A stretch of 52,940 nt of DNA from Patulibacter americanus DSM 16676 (GTDB lineage Bacteria; Actinomycetota; Thermoleophilia; Solirubrobacterales; Solirubrobacteraceae): assembly GCF_000420025.1 (NCBI RefSeq), contig NZ_ATUD01000018.1, positions 1-52,940 of the forward strand. The letters run 5' to 3'. Position numbers and translations under genes: made by a program. Shown here piece by piece: positions 40,880 to 50,177 of the stretch. Under the pieces are notes generated by a model that ran no database searches, was not told the origin of the DNA, and worked only from the letters and a program-made list of their open reading frames with translations. Each line of letters begins with the position of its first letter. Within the stretch, counting starts at the first letter, position 1.

Positions 40880-43800
40880 ATGGAGCCCCTCGACGCACTC
40901 TCGGACGCGCAGGTCCGCGCGGCCACGCATCCGGCGGCCGGCGCGCCCCTGCTCGTGCGCGGCACGGCCGGCACGGGCAAGAGCGTCGCCCTCGCCGCAC
41001 GCGCCGCGTGGCTCGTCACCGCGGCCGGCGTGGACCCGACCCGCGTGGCGCTGCTCGTCGCGACGCCCGCCGCGGCCGCGCGCACCCGGCGCCGGCTCGA
41101 CGCGCGCCTCGGCTCGCCCGCGGCCGACGTCGTCGTCACCACGCTGCCCGACCTCTGCCACCGGCTGCTGCGCGACGTGGCCGCCGAGGCCGGCGTCGAC
41201 CCGTTCGTCGTCCCCGCGACCCGCACGGAGCGCGTGGCGCTGCTGCTCGAGCACCGCGAGGAGCTCGGCCTCCGCCACCACGACGGGGGTCCGGCGCCGA
41301 TCCCGCTGCTCGCCGGCGCCGTTGCGCGCATCGACCGGCTGAAGGAGTCGCTCGTCGACGCCGACGCGCTCTCGGCGTGGGCCGGCGCGCTCGCCGACAC
41401 CGATCCCCGGGCGCTCCGCGAGCGCGAGTTCGCCGCGCTGCTGCGGCTCCACGACCGCGTGCTCCGCGAGCGCGGGCTCATCGACCACGGGGATCTCGTC
41501 CTGCGGCTGCTGCGCGTGCTCGAGGACGAGACGCCGGGCGGCGTCGGCGCGACCGTCCGCGGCCGCGTCTCCTCCGCGCTGGCCGCGCTGCTCGTCGACG
41601 ACATCCAGGACCTGCCGACCGCCGCGATGCGCGTGCTGCGCGCCCTCGTGGCCGCCGGCACCGGTCTGACCGCCGCGGGCGACGACGACCAGGCCACCCG
41701 CCGCGTCCGCGCCGCCGCGAGCAAGAACCTGCGCGAGCTCGCCGCCGCGCACCCGGGCCTGACGACGGTGAGCCTCGAGCGCTCCTGGCGCTGCCCCGAC
41801 CGGGTCCTGAGCGCCGCCGAGGCCGTCGTCGCCCCCGCCGCCGACCGGCTCCCGCACGCCTGGCACGCGCCGAGCGGCGGCCGCGTGCGGTTCTGGCGCG
41901 CGACGAACGAGCGGGCCCAGGCCCAGGCCGTCGCGGGCGAGGTCGAGCGGCTCGTGCGCGACGGCACCCGGCCGGACCGGATCGCCGTGCTCGTCTCGTC
42001 CGTCCGCCGCGAGGGCGGTCCCGTGGCCGCGGCGCTCGAGGAGCGGGCGATCCCCACGCGGCTCGGCGGCGCCGGCGCGTTCCTCGAGCGGGTCGAGGTC
42101 CGCGACGTCCTCGCGTGGCTGCGGCTGCTCATCGACCCCTCCGACGCGCCCGCCGTCTCCCGCGCGCTGGCCCGACCGCCGATCGGCCTGCGCCCCGCCG
42201 ACCTCGCCCGCTGCCTGCAGCTCGCCCGCCGGCGCCGGATGGACCTCGTCGGCGCGCTCGCCGCGTCCATGGAGTCCCCGCAGATGGCTCCCGAGGCCCG
42301 CGACCGCGTCGCCGCGTTCCTGCGCCTCTACCGCGGGGCCGTCCGCGCGCTCGACGTCACCCCGCCGGACCAGTTCGTGCACCGGCTCGTGGAACACCTG
42401 GGCCTGCGCGGCCAGCAGCTCTTCGGGGCCGACGGCGACGTCGTCGAGCGCCTGCGCGACCTCGCGCGCGTCGGCCAGCTCGCCGAGCGTCACGTGCGCA
42501 TCGCGCCCCAGTCCACCGCGCGCGACTTCGCCCGCTGGATGGTCACCCTGGCCGAGGCCGGCGGCGACCCGGACGGCAAGGTCGAGGCCGTCCCGTTCGC
42601 CGCCGGGATGGACGGCGAGCCGGACGACGCCGGGGCGGACGCGGGCTTCGCGAGTGCCGCCGGGGACCCCGACGCGGGCGGCCCCGGCCCGGCCTCCGTG
42701 CGCGTCCTGCCCCTCGAGGCCGCGGCGGAGCTCGAGCTCGACCACGTCTTCGTCCTCGGCCTGCAGTCCAGCCGCCTGGGCGCGGTCGGCGCGTTCGCCG
42801 GCCGGCGGCTCGTCGACCCGCTCCCGGACGAGCTGCTCGGCGACGACCGCGTCGTGCCCGGCGCGGAGGACCCGGCGGCGGCCGAGGCCGACCGCGAGCG
42901 GCGGATCGCGATGGACGAGGCGCGGCGCGCCCTGCACGTCGCGATGACCCGGGCCCGCGAGGGCGTCGTCCTCGCCTACCCCGCGCACGCCACGAGCGGC
43001 GCGGCGCGCGAGCCCTCGCCGATCGTGGAGGACGCCCGCCGCGCCGTCGACGGGGAGTGGGAGGAGCTCGAGGAGCGGCTCTTCGGCCCCGACGACACGC
43101 TGCACGCCACCTTCCGCACGCTCCGCGACGGGCTGCTGCGCGACGTCGCGACGATCGGCGCGCGCCTCGGCGACCTGCGGATGGACACCGACCTCGACGT
43201 CGCGCACGGGGTCACCCGCTACCTCGAGCTGATGAAGGTCGCGGCGCTCATCAACCGCCCCGACGGCCAGAAGGTCGCGGCGGCGATGCCCGCGATCGAC
43301 GCGGCGATCCGCCAGGCGGCGACGGCGCAGCAGAAGGAGATCCTGCTCTCGAGCACGCTGGACGAGGAGATCCTGGCCGCGGCCGACCAGACCGCGGAGC
43401 GCCGGGCCAAGCGCGGCGAGCCCTCCCTCGAGCCGTTTCTCCCCCTGCGCGGCGACGGCGTCGTCCTCTCGGCGGGCGACCTGTTCCTCTACGGCGCCTG
43501 CCCCCTGCGCTACAAGTTCAACCGCGTCCTGCGGATCCCGCAGCAGCCGACGGTGGCGCAGCGGTTCGGCATCGTCGTCCACCAGGTGCTCGAGCGCTGG
43601 CACGGCCGCGGCGGCACCCAGCTGGGCGAGCTGCAGGAGCTGCTCTCCGCGAGCTGGCGGCGCTCCGGCCTGACGGGCGTGGCCGACGAGGCGCGGCTGT
43701 GGGCGCGCGCCCAGGACGCGATGGCGCGGTACCACGCCCGCACGATGTCGGAGGACTCCGAGACGGTCTGGCTCGAGCGCGGCTTCGAGTTCCGCCTGGG

Positions 43801-44167
43801 CGACCACACGCTCCGGGGCCGCGTGGACCGGGTCGACCGCCACCCCGACGGCGCCTACGAGCTCGTCGACTACAAGACGGGCCGTCCGCGCACCCCGGAG
43901 CAGCTGCGCGACGACGTGCAGCTGCAGCTCTACGCGGTCGCCGCCGTCGACGCGTGGGGCCTGGAGGCGCCCCGCCAGGCCTACCACTACGTCCTGGACG
44001 ACGTGAAGACCCCGCTCGAGGCCGAGGGCGGCGAGCGCGCCCGGATCACCGAGACCGTTCAGCGGGTGGGCGGCGCGATCCTCACCCAGGACTTCGAGCC
44101 GACCCCGTCCTACGAGACGTGCTCGATGTGCGACTACCAGCTGACCTGCCCGGCAGCCGAGACGTAG
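40880..44167 (+). CDS. UvrD-like helicase fused to RecB-type nuclease with Fe-S clamp
   Basis: A 1095-residue helicase-nuclease. Walker A is GTAGTGKS (28-35). The Walker B region is LLVDDIQDLPTAAM, so the usual DExQ reads DDIQ. SLERSWRCPDRVL is motif IV-like and EARRALHVAMTRAREGVVLA is motif VI. The C-terminal RecB-type nuclease (about 870-1095) has the Asp in LRGRVDRVD and YELVDYKTGRPR, QLQLYAVAAV, and four Cys (YGACPLRYKF, then CSMCDYQLTCP) that can hold an Fe-S cluster as in AddB and AdnB. It probably processes DNA ends for recombination. It is not linked to an AdnA-like partner in this window. Confidence 0.85.
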   Translation: MEPLDALSDAQVRAATHPAAGAPLLVRGTAGTGKSVALAARAAWLVTAAGVDPTRVALLVATPAAAARTRRRLDARLGSPAADVVVTTLPDLCHRLLRDVAAEAGVDPFVVPATRTERVALLLEHREELGLRHHDGGPAPIPLLAGAVARIDRLKESLVDADALSAWAGALADTDPRALREREFAALLRLHDRVLRERGLIDHGDLVLRLLRVLEDETPGGVGATVRGRVSSALAALLVDDIQDLPTAAMRVLRALVAAGTGLTAAGDDDQATRRVRAAASKNLRELAAAHPGLTTVSLERSWRCPDRVLSAAEAVVAPAADRLPHAWHAPSGGRVRFWRATNERAQAQAVAGEVERLVRDGTRPDRIAVLVSSVRREGGPVAAALEERAIPTRLGGAGAFLERVEVRDVLAWLRLLIDPSDAPAVSRALARPPIGLRPADLARCLQLARRRRMDLVGALAASMESPQMAPEARDRVAAFLRLYRGAVRALDVTPPDQFVHRLVEHLGLRGQQLFGADGDVVERLRDLARVGQLAERHVRIAPQSTARDFARWMVTLAEAGGDPDGKVEAVPFAAGMDGEPDDAGADAGFASAAGDPDAGGPGPASVRVLPLEAAAELELDHVFVLGLQSSRLGAVGAFAGRRLVDPLPDELLGDDRVVPGAEDPAAAEADRERRIAMDEARRALHVAMTRAREGVVLAYPAHATSGAAREPSPIVEDARRAVDGEWEELEERLFGPDDTLHATFRTLRDGLLRDVATIGARLGDLRMDTDLDVAHGVTRYLELMKVAALINRPDGQKVAAAMPAIDAAIRQAATAQQKEILLSSTLDEEILAAADQTAERRAKRGEPSLEPFLPLRGDGVVLSAGDLFLYGACPLRYKFNRVLRIPQQPTVAQRFGIVVHQVLERWHGRGGTQLGELQELLSASWRRSGLTGVADEARLWARAQDAMARYHARTMSEDSETVWLERGFEFRLGDHTLRGRVDRVDRHPDGAYELVDYKTGRPRTPEQLRDDVQLQLYAVAAVDAWGLEAPRQAYHYVLDDVKTPLEAEGGERARITETVQRVGGAILTQDFEPTPSYETCSMCDYQLTCPAAET

Positions 44168-44189
44168 GCGGGTTCAGCGGTAGCTCCAG

Positions 44190-44348
44190 TCAGCGCGGTC
44201 CCCGACCCGCAGTGGCGACATCCGCGGCGTCGGGCCCGTCGCCGATCAGCACAGCCGGCTCGGGGAGGCGAGGCCGGCGACCGCTCCAGCGGATGCCGCG
44301 GGCAGCCAAGGCGCGCCGGAGCACGTCGTCGACCTCGGCGTCAGCCAC
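44190..44348 (-). CDS. possible small ORF downstream of PAC2
   Basis: A 52-residue reading frame with GTG start, 10 bp after the PAC2 stop. It reads VADAEVDDVLRRALAARGIR and ends PDAADVATAGRGPR. TGAGG lies upstream but spacing is loose. I do not recognise it. It could be a small gene in the PAC2 operon or chance; the base composition is not different from coding DNA here. Confidence 0.3.
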   Translation of the reverse strand: MADAEVDDVLRRALAARGIRWSGRRPRLPEPAVLIGDGPDAADVATAGRGPR

Positions 44349-44358
44349 TGCTCAGGCC

Positions 44359-45306
44359 TCAGTCCTCGTCGTCCTCGTCGCCCTCGGTGTGGTCCTGCTC
44401 GCGCAGGAACTCGAGGAAATCGTCGGCGATGACGTCGCCCGAGGGGAGCTCGCCGAGGTTGAGCTGGATCTGGCTCTCGGCGGCCTCGGCCAGGTCCTCG
44501 TCGGACTCCTCGTCGCCGATGACCTCGCGCAGGTCGGCCATCTGCTCCAGGCGCTCGAGCAGCTCGCGCCGCTCCGGGTCGCGCTCCACGGCCTCGGAGA
44601 CCTGCTGCTCGTAGCGCTCGGACGCGGCGCGCAGGCGGGCCGTCGGCACGGGCACGTTCGTCAGGGCCTCGACGGCCTCGACGAGGGCGAGCGTCGCCTT
44701 CGGGCTCGGCACCCCGGCGACGTAGTGGGGCACGTGGGCCAGCAGCGTGGCGGCCTGCAGCCCCTGCCGGGCGGCCTCGAAGTGGACGACGCCCGTCAGG
44801 CCGGTCGGGCCCTCGTAGTCCGGGAGCATCGCGCCGATCGGGGCGATGATGTCCGGATCCGTCGCGATGCCGGTGATCGGCACGGGGCGGGTGTGGGGGA
44901 CGTCGGAAAGCAGGCCGCCGAGGGTCACGACGAACGTGGCGCCCAGGCTCTTGGCCGTCTCGATCAGCGTCTCGCTCAGCGACTGCCAGCGCATGGCGGG
45001 CTCGGGGCCGGTCACGAGGATCAGGTCGCGGCCGGCGGTCGGCACCACGGCGGCGCGCAGCTCGACCGTCGGCCACTCCACGTCGGAGGCCACGCCGTCG
45101 CGCACGGTGATGTGCGGCCGGTAGGACTGCATCGTGTACAGCAGCTCGGGGTCGACGGTGGCGCAGCGTTGTGCGCCCAGACGGCGCGAGATGACGCCGA
45201 CGGCAGAGCTCGCGGAATCCCCCGCATCCGTCCAGCCGGTGAACGCGCAGACCAGGGCGGGGTCGCGCAGACCGACGGGGCGGTCGTCCCAACGGAGGGG
45301 AATCAT
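44359..45306 (-). CDS. PAC2 (proteasome assembly chaperone 2) family protein
   Basis: A 315-residue PAC2-family protein. PLRWDDRPVGLRDPALVCAF and TGWTDAGDSASSAVG at the N-terminus match actinobacterial PAC2 proteins; IAPIGAMLPDYEGPTGLTGV and VPHYVAGVPSPKATLALVEA follow. The C-terminal 100 residues are charged helices ending in an acidic tail (TEGDEDDED). Bacterial members are uncharacterised; a link to proteasome-like protein turnover is only by family name. TACCGT seven bases before the ATG suggests leaderless transcription. It is divergent from the YhaM-like gene with 17 bp between starts. Confidence 0.85.
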   Translation of the reverse strand: MIPLRWDDRPVGLRDPALVCAFTGWTDAGDSASSAVGVISRRLGAQRCATVDPELLYTMQSYRPHITVRDGVASDVEWPTVELRAAVVPTAGRDLILVTGPEPAMRWQSLSETLIETAKSLGATFVVTLGGLLSDVPHTRPVPITGIATDPDIIAPIGAMLPDYEGPTGLTGVVHFEAARQGLQAATLLAHVPHYVAGVPSPKATLALVEAVEALTNVPVPTARLRAASERYEQQVSEAVERDPERRELLERLEQMADLREVIGDEESDEDLAEAAESQIQLNLGELPSGDVIADDFLEFLREQDHTEGDEDDED

Positions 45307-45323
45307 CCGGCTGACGGTACAAG

Positions 45324-46214
45324 ATGTCTCACGTGTCACCCGCGATCGAGTCCACCGTCGCTGCTCTGGGACCGGGCGATCGCATGGCCGGGGCGTACGC
45401 GTGCGTCCGCAAGGACCGGTCGAATGGGCGCTCCGGGGCGTACCTCTCGCTCGACCTCCGCGATCGCACGGGCACGATGCCGGCGCGCATCTTCAAGGAC
45501 GTCGACCGCTGGGACGGCGTGTTCGAGCGCGGCGACGTCGTGCAGGTCACGGGCACGGTGGACCGCTACCGCGACGACCTGGTGGCCGAGCTCACCGCCG
45601 TGCGCCGGCTCGACCCCGCCGAGGTCGACCCCACGCAGTTCCTGCCGACGGCCTACCGCGACCTCGACGAGCTCGACGGGTTCCTCGAGGGGCTGGCGGG
45701 CGAGGTCGGCGACACGGGCTTCGGCAGCCTGCTGCGCGAGCTGATCGACGACGAGGCGCTGCGGCGCGCGTGGCGGCTGGCGCCGTGCACGCAGAACGGG
45801 CACCACGCCTACCTCGGCGGGCTGCTCGAGCACACCGTCGCCGTCGGGGCCCTCGCGCAGGAGACGTGCGTGCACCACCCGGGCCTCAACCGCGACCTGC
45901 TGCTGACGGCCTGCCTGGTCCACGACCTCGGCCGCACGCGCGAGTTCACCTACGGGGCCGAGATCGGACGGACCGAGGTCGGTGAGCTCCTGGGCCACGT
46001 CGAGCTCGGCCTGCGCGTCATCGCCGAGCCCGCCCGCCGCGCCGGCCTGGACGAGACCCGCTGGTCGCACCTCGCCCACTGCGTGCTCACCCACCACGGG
46101 CCCGAGCGCGCGGGCGGGCGATTCCGCTCGGCGGAGGCCGTCACGCTGCACCGCCTCAACGCGGTCGACGCGAGCGTGAAGGACGCACTCGAGCACGGAC
46201 TCGGCCACGGCTGA
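45324..46214 (+). CDS. YhaM-like OB-fold/HD-domain phosphohydrolase (3'-5' exoribonuclease family)
   Basis: A 296-residue protein. The N-terminal OB-fold (AYACVRKDRSNGRSGAYLSL, DRTGTMPARIFKD) precedes an HD domain with HHAYLGGLLEHTVAV, LVHDLGRTREF and HCVLTHHGPERAGG. This matches YhaM, an Mn-dependent 3'-5' exonuclease of RNA and single-stranded DNA. Two starts are possible, the ATG at 45324 and the GTG at 45333; CAAGAT sits seven bases before the GTG, so that may be the real start. Divergent from PAC2. Confidence 0.85.
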   Translation: MSHVSPAIESTVAALGPGDRMAGAYACVRKDRSNGRSGAYLSLDLRDRTGTMPARIFKDVDRWDGVFERGDVVQVTGTVDRYRDDLVAELTAVRRLDPAEVDPTQFLPTAYRDLDELDGFLEGLAGEVGDTGFGSLLRELIDDEALRRAWRLAPCTQNGHHAYLGGLLEHTVAVGALAQETCVHHPGLNRDLLLTACLVHDLGRTREFTYGAEIGRTEVGELLGHVELGLRVIAEPARRAGLDETRWSHLAHCVLTHHGPERAGGRFRSAEAVTLHRLNAVDASVKDALEHGLGHG

Positions 46215-46237
46215 GGGCCTGGTCCGCGCGGCCGCGG

Positions 46238-46263
46238 CGCCCGCCACCGGACTGCGGCGGGCG
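46238..46263 (+). terminator. hairpin after the YhaM-like gene
   Basis: CGCCCGCC and GGCGGGCG form an 8-bp stem with a 10-base loop, 24 bp after the stop at 46214. Confidence 0.45.
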
Positions 46264-46405
46264 TGCCGGTTTCCCGCACGCTTCGGCCCGGACTACGCAC
46301 GAGGGACGAGGGGCGACCCCGACGGCAGGGGCGGGCGCCGGTCGTAGGTTGGAAGTGCGCCGTGAAGCCATCCGGCGCACGAGCCCCCACCACCCGGAAG
46401 TCGTC

Positions 46406-46999
46406 ATGTCCAGCCTGCTCGATCCCCCCACCGCCGCACCGGTCCCCGACCGGACCATCGACCGGGCCGAGCCCGCCACCGAACGCGCCGCGACCGACCG
46501 CACCGCCGAGAACGCCCCGCATCGCGCTCCGCTCGCCCTCGGCCTGGCCCGCATGGGCCTGGGCTTCCTCTTCCTCTGGGCCTTCGTCGACAAGATGATC
46601 GGCCTGGGCTTCTCGACCCCGTCGAACATGGGCTGGCTCGACGGCGGCAACCCGACGCAGGGCTACCTCGCCAGCGCCGAGGGCCCGTTCGCCGGCTTCT
46701 ACCAGTCGCTCGCGGGCGGAGCGGTGACCAACGTCCTCTTCATGGCCGGCCTGCTCGCCCTGGGCGTCGCCCTCATGGCCGGCGTCGCGTCGCGCCTGGC
46801 GACGATCGGCGGCGTGCTCATGTTCGTCTCGATGTGGACCACCCACATGTTGCCGGAGACCAACCCCTTCCTCGACGAGCACCTGATCTACGCGCTCGTG
46901 CTGGTCGGCCTGCTCGGCGTCGGCGCCGACCGCACCCTGGGCCTGGGCGCCCGTTGGGCCGAGCTGCCCTTGGTGCGGCGGTTCCCGATCTTGCGCTGA
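46406..46999 (+). CDS. DoxX-family membrane protein
   Basis: A 197-residue membrane protein. A polar N-terminus of about 40 residues precedes four hydrophobic segments (LARMGLGFLFLWAFVDKMIG, NVLFMAGLLALGVALMAGVA, IGGVLMFVSMWTTHMLPETN, LIYALVLVGLLGVGADRTLG), the DoxX/DoxD layout. NPFLDEHLIYALVLV with the conserved DEH is typical. DoxX proteins are linked to quinone-related redox functions, but the role here is open. CGGAAG lies about six bases before the ATG. Confidence 0.85.
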   Translation: MSSLLDPPTAAPVPDRTIDRAEPATERAATDRTAENAPHRAPLALGLARMGLGFLFLWAFVDKMIGLGFSTPSNMGWLDGGNPTQGYLASAEGPFAGFYQSLAGGAVTNVLFMAGLLALGVALMAGVASRLATIGGVLMFVSMWTTHMLPETNPFLDEHLIYALVLVGLLGVGADRTLGLGARWAELPLVRRFPILR

Positions 47000-47065
47000 G
47001 GCCCCCGGCACCCGCTCCGCGGCGCCAGCAGCGCCGCGGAGCACGTGACGAAGACCGGCGACGTG

Positions 47066-47115
47066 CCGGAACGAGCGAAGGCCCGGCACGCGCGCCGGGC
47101 CTTCGCTCGTTCCGG
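47066..47115. terminator. 22-bp stem bidirectional terminator
   Basis: A perfect 22-bp inverted repeat (arms 47066-47087 and 47094-47115) with a six-base loop, between the convergent DoxX and hydrolase genes. It is the longest stem of this kind in the window. Confidence 0.85.
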
Positions 47116-47168
47116 GTCCCACGCGTCCCGGGAGCGCCGCGCACGGCGGCCCCCCGGGGAGCGGTCGT

Positions 47169-49898
47169 CTAGCGGACGACGACCGTTCCGCGCTTCGTCG
47201 TGGAGACGTTGCCCGCGGCGTCGTAGGCCTCGATCGTCAGGGCGTAGCGCCCGGCGGCGAGCTTTCCGCCCGGCTTGAGCGTCCAGGAGGAGGTGCCCTT
47301 CGCGACCAGCGCCACGCCGCTGTCCTTCGGCATCGGCTTGCTCAGCTTGCCGTTGCCGCGGACGAACCGCGCGCGCTTGCCGACGGTCTTCGCGAGGGTG
47401 ACCTGCACCGACTTCACCGTGCCCGCGGCCTTTGCGCGGGTCTTCGCGGCGGAGCACGTCACGTCCGTTGCCTTGCCCGTGATCGTGAGCCGGCGGGCCT
47501 TCACGGCGACCTTCACGCCGCTCGTGCGCGGGGCGGTCGTGTCGACGCAGGCGGCCCTCCGCGTGACCGTCGTGTCGCCGCCCAGCCCGATCACGTCGGG
47601 GTTCTGGGCCGACGCCGCGCTGCGCGAGACCGCGGCGAGGACCGCGGCGGGGTCGGGGCCGCTCGTGACGGGGCCCGTGGCCGGACCGTCGGCCGTCGCG
47701 TCGTCGAGGAGGACACCCGTGCCGGCCGTCGCCTCCTGGAACCGCACGTCGGCCAGCTGCACCGAACCCTGGGCCGGCTTCCCGGCCTCGCCGAAGCGGA
47801 ACTCGACCTTGCGGACGGTCTTGAGGTCGACCCCCTGGGCGGCGAAGTCCGCCAGCGGCACGCGTACCTGGCTCAGCAGGACGTGGAGCTTCGGCGTCGT
47901 CGAGCCGACCGAGGGGTGCAGCGCGTTGCCGTACCGCTGGTCCCCGGCGGAGACCGTGCCCTCGTGGCCGGCCGCGTCCGTCACCGCGATCGTGAAGTCC
48001 TGCGACCACGCGGCCGGGTCGTACTCCGCCGCGGAGCCGACGCGATTCGTCGCCGACGGTGCCGACCGGTCCGGGTTGGTCGGGTCGAAGTTCCGCGGGT
48101 CCAGCACGTTGACCGCCGCGCCGAGGGCGAGGGCCTTCTTGTCGCTGACGTCGCCCTTCGCCGCCGGGATGCGGGTCGCGAGCTTCGCCGGCCCGTCCCA
48201 GGCCGCCGCGAGCTGCAGCCCGTAGGACTGGTTCAGCGGGCTCTGCTCGCGCATGCCGATCTGGCCCCCCAGGCCGCTGATGTTCGGCAGCGGACAGGCC
48301 TTCGCGGCCTTCGGGAAGTCCGGCTTGCCGATCGTGGACTCCTCGAAGTGGTCCGGCTCGGGGTTGCACCAGTCCAGGCCGCTCGGCGTCGTCGCCGGGC
48401 GCGGCAGCACGCCGCCGTCCTCGAGGTAGGGGTTCGAGAAGCCCGACGCCTCGATCGCCGTGCCGACGGCGCTCGTGCTCAGCGGGGTGTCGGTCTCGGG
48501 CCGCAGGACGTCCATGCGCTCGTCCGCCGCGGCGAAGTAGCTCGTCATCGTCCGCTCGGCGCACCCGATCCGGGGGCCGAACGTCCCGGTCGTGACGGGC
48601 GGGGTCGCGGTGCTCGTGAACGACTGGGTCTGCGACGGGCAGGCCGTGGCCGGCAGCTCCGTCTCACCGTCCGCGTTGCGCTCGCCCGTCATGTAGCGGT
48701 CGAAGCCGCCCTCGCCGCCGACGTAGCGCCGGAAGAAGGACGACATGAGCGCCAGGCCGACCTTCTCCTGGTCCCCCATGAGCACAGGATCGCCCGAGCC
48801 GCGGTTGGCGCGCGTGTAGGTGCCGCCCGGGCTCGTCCCGATCGTGGGGCTGGCCGGGTTGCTCGTGGCGGGGCCCGTGCTGATGCCGCCCGAGAGGCGC
48901 AGGTTGCTCGGCATGTTCACGCCGCAGGCCTGGTCGCCGTTGGACCCGTCCTCGCCGTCGGCGGACCACACGCTGTTGAACCAGTTGTGGTTCGTGCCGT
49001 GGACTCCCACCTGGACGAGCGGGAACGGGGTGGCCTCGCGGTACTGGCCGCGCTCGAAGAAGCGGGCGCCCTGGATGTTGGAGACGTCGCCGTCGCACAT
49101 CGGCAGCACGGAGAGGAACGGCGTGCCGGAGGGCGCGCGCCGCTCGTAATCCGTCGCCGCGAGCGCGATCACGCCGCGCAGCGGGTAGCGGCGACCCGGG
49201 GCCGGGCGGGTCCGGTTGTAGTCGATGAAGCTCGTCACGGCGTCGCCGCCGCGGGAGTGGCCCATGAGGCCGATGCGGGAGAGATCGAGCCTGCCGACGA
49301 GCGAGCTGCCCAGGTTCTGGTCGGGGCCCGTGAGGCCCTCCGCGTTGGCCTTGTACAGCGCGTCGAGCGTGGCGGCGATGAGCAGGCGGCGCTGGTGCAT
49401 GCCCTTCGCCATCGGGTTGTCCTGGTAGTACATGAGCTGGTCCTGGTCGATCGAGACGACCGTGTAGCCCCAGCTCGCCAGGTTCTCGCCGAGGTAGGCG
49501 TAGCCCCGGTCGTTGCGCTTGAAGACGGTGCAGTTCGGCGCCGCCCCGGCGTCGCACGAGCCGTGGTTGCCGTGGACGAGGACGATCACCGGCGACGGCG
49601 TCGTGCGTCCGACCGGCTGGTACATCGAGCCCCGGATCTGCAGCGTGGCCGCCGCGGCCGGACCGATGGTCCCGCCGCCGCCGGCCGCGGGCTCCTGCAG
49701 GTTCACGGTGCCGGCGAGGAACCGACCGGGAGCGGTCGCCGGGTCTGATCCCTCCGTCGTCTGGACGGCGTAGGAGCCGCGGGCCATCGGGTCCGGGTCG
49801 GCGGCGCGGGCCCCGGCCGGGAGGACCGCCAGCAGGACGGCCACGAGGGCGAGGGCCGCGGCTGGGAGGGCCCGAAAGGGGGCGCGGACGATGTGCAC
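47169..49898 (-). CDS. large secreted alpha/beta hydrolase with C-terminal beta domain
   Basis: A 909-residue exported hydrolase. The signal peptide is residues 1-30 (ALPAAALALVAVLLAVLPAG). The alpha/beta core has VIVLVHGNHGSCDAG (oxyanion), IGLMGHSRGGDAVTS (nucleophile Ser), an acidic residue in LPMCDGDVSN and His in VGVHGTNHNWFNS, as in dienelactone/PAF-acetylhydrolase-like lipases. A long middle region (about 400-720) has several Cys and no clear family. The C-terminus is a beta domain (SSWTLKPGGKLAAGRYALTI, YDAAGNVSTTKRGTVVVR). Start is a GTG with GGAGA upstream. It is divergent from the beta-helix protein. Substrate unknown; probably an ester or polymer outside the cell. Confidence 0.8.
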   Translation of the reverse strand: MHIVRAPFRALPAAALALVAVLLAVLPAGARAADPDPMARGSYAVQTTEGSDPATAPGRFLAGTVNLQEPAAGGGGTIGPAAAATLQIRGSMYQPVGRTTPSPVIVLVHGNHGSCDAGAAPNCTVFKRNDRGYAYLGENLASWGYTVVSIDQDQLMYYQDNPMAKGMHQRRLLIAATLDALYKANAEGLTGPDQNLGSSLVGRLDLSRIGLMGHSRGGDAVTSFIDYNRTRPAPGRRYPLRGVIALAATDYERRAPSGTPFLSVLPMCDGDVSNIQGARFFERGQYREATPFPLVQVGVHGTNHNWFNSVWSADGEDGSNGDQACGVNMPSNLRLSGGISTGPATSNPASPTIGTSPGGTYTRANRGSGDPVLMGDQEKVGLALMSSFFRRYVGGEGGFDRYMTGERNADGETELPATACPSQTQSFTSTATPPVTTGTFGPRIGCAERTMTSYFAAADERMDVLRPETDTPLSTSAVGTAIEASGFSNPYLEDGGVLPRPATTPSGLDWCNPEPDHFEESTIGKPDFPKAAKACPLPNISGLGGQIGMREQSPLNQSYGLQLAAAWDGPAKLATRIPAAKGDVSDKKALALGAAVNVLDPRNFDPTNPDRSAPSATNRVGSAAEYDPAAWSQDFTIAVTDAAGHEGTVSAGDQRYGNALHPSVGSTTPKLHVLLSQVRVPLADFAAQGVDLKTVRKVEFRFGEAGKPAQGSVQLADVRFQEATAGTGVLLDDATADGPATGPVTSGPDPAAVLAAVSRSAASAQNPDVIGLGGDTTVTRRAACVDTTAPRTSGVKVAVKARRLTITGKATDVTCSAAKTRAKAAGTVKSVQVTLAKTVGKRARFVRGNGKLSKPMPKDSGVALVAKGTSSWTLKPGGKLAAGRYALTIEAYDAAGNVSTTKRGTVVVR

Positions 49899-50177
49899 AG
49901 TTCTCCGAGGAATGGGTGTCGAGACCGTCGCCGGGCAGAGCCGCGGGACCGGGGAAAAGCGTATGGACGGTGCCGGCATACGCCCTTGTCCCGTTGGCGC
50001 TCCGCGGGGCCTGCGTACAGGACATCCGGGCCGGAAGAGGGCGACGGATCCCGACCTAGACTCCGGGCTCGCCGTCGGCAGACGTGTGCTGCGCTCACGT
50101 CTCGACCTCCGGGCCGTCGCCCCGCGGCGCGGCCGACGCCGATCCCGCCGACCACGCACCGAGGTGCCTTGCATCCC

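Noticed and set aside
39649..45744. A 2031-codon plus-strand open frame
   Set aside because: It runs across five recognised genes in other frames and reads as Arg/Pro/Ala-rich shadow translation, an effect of high GC.
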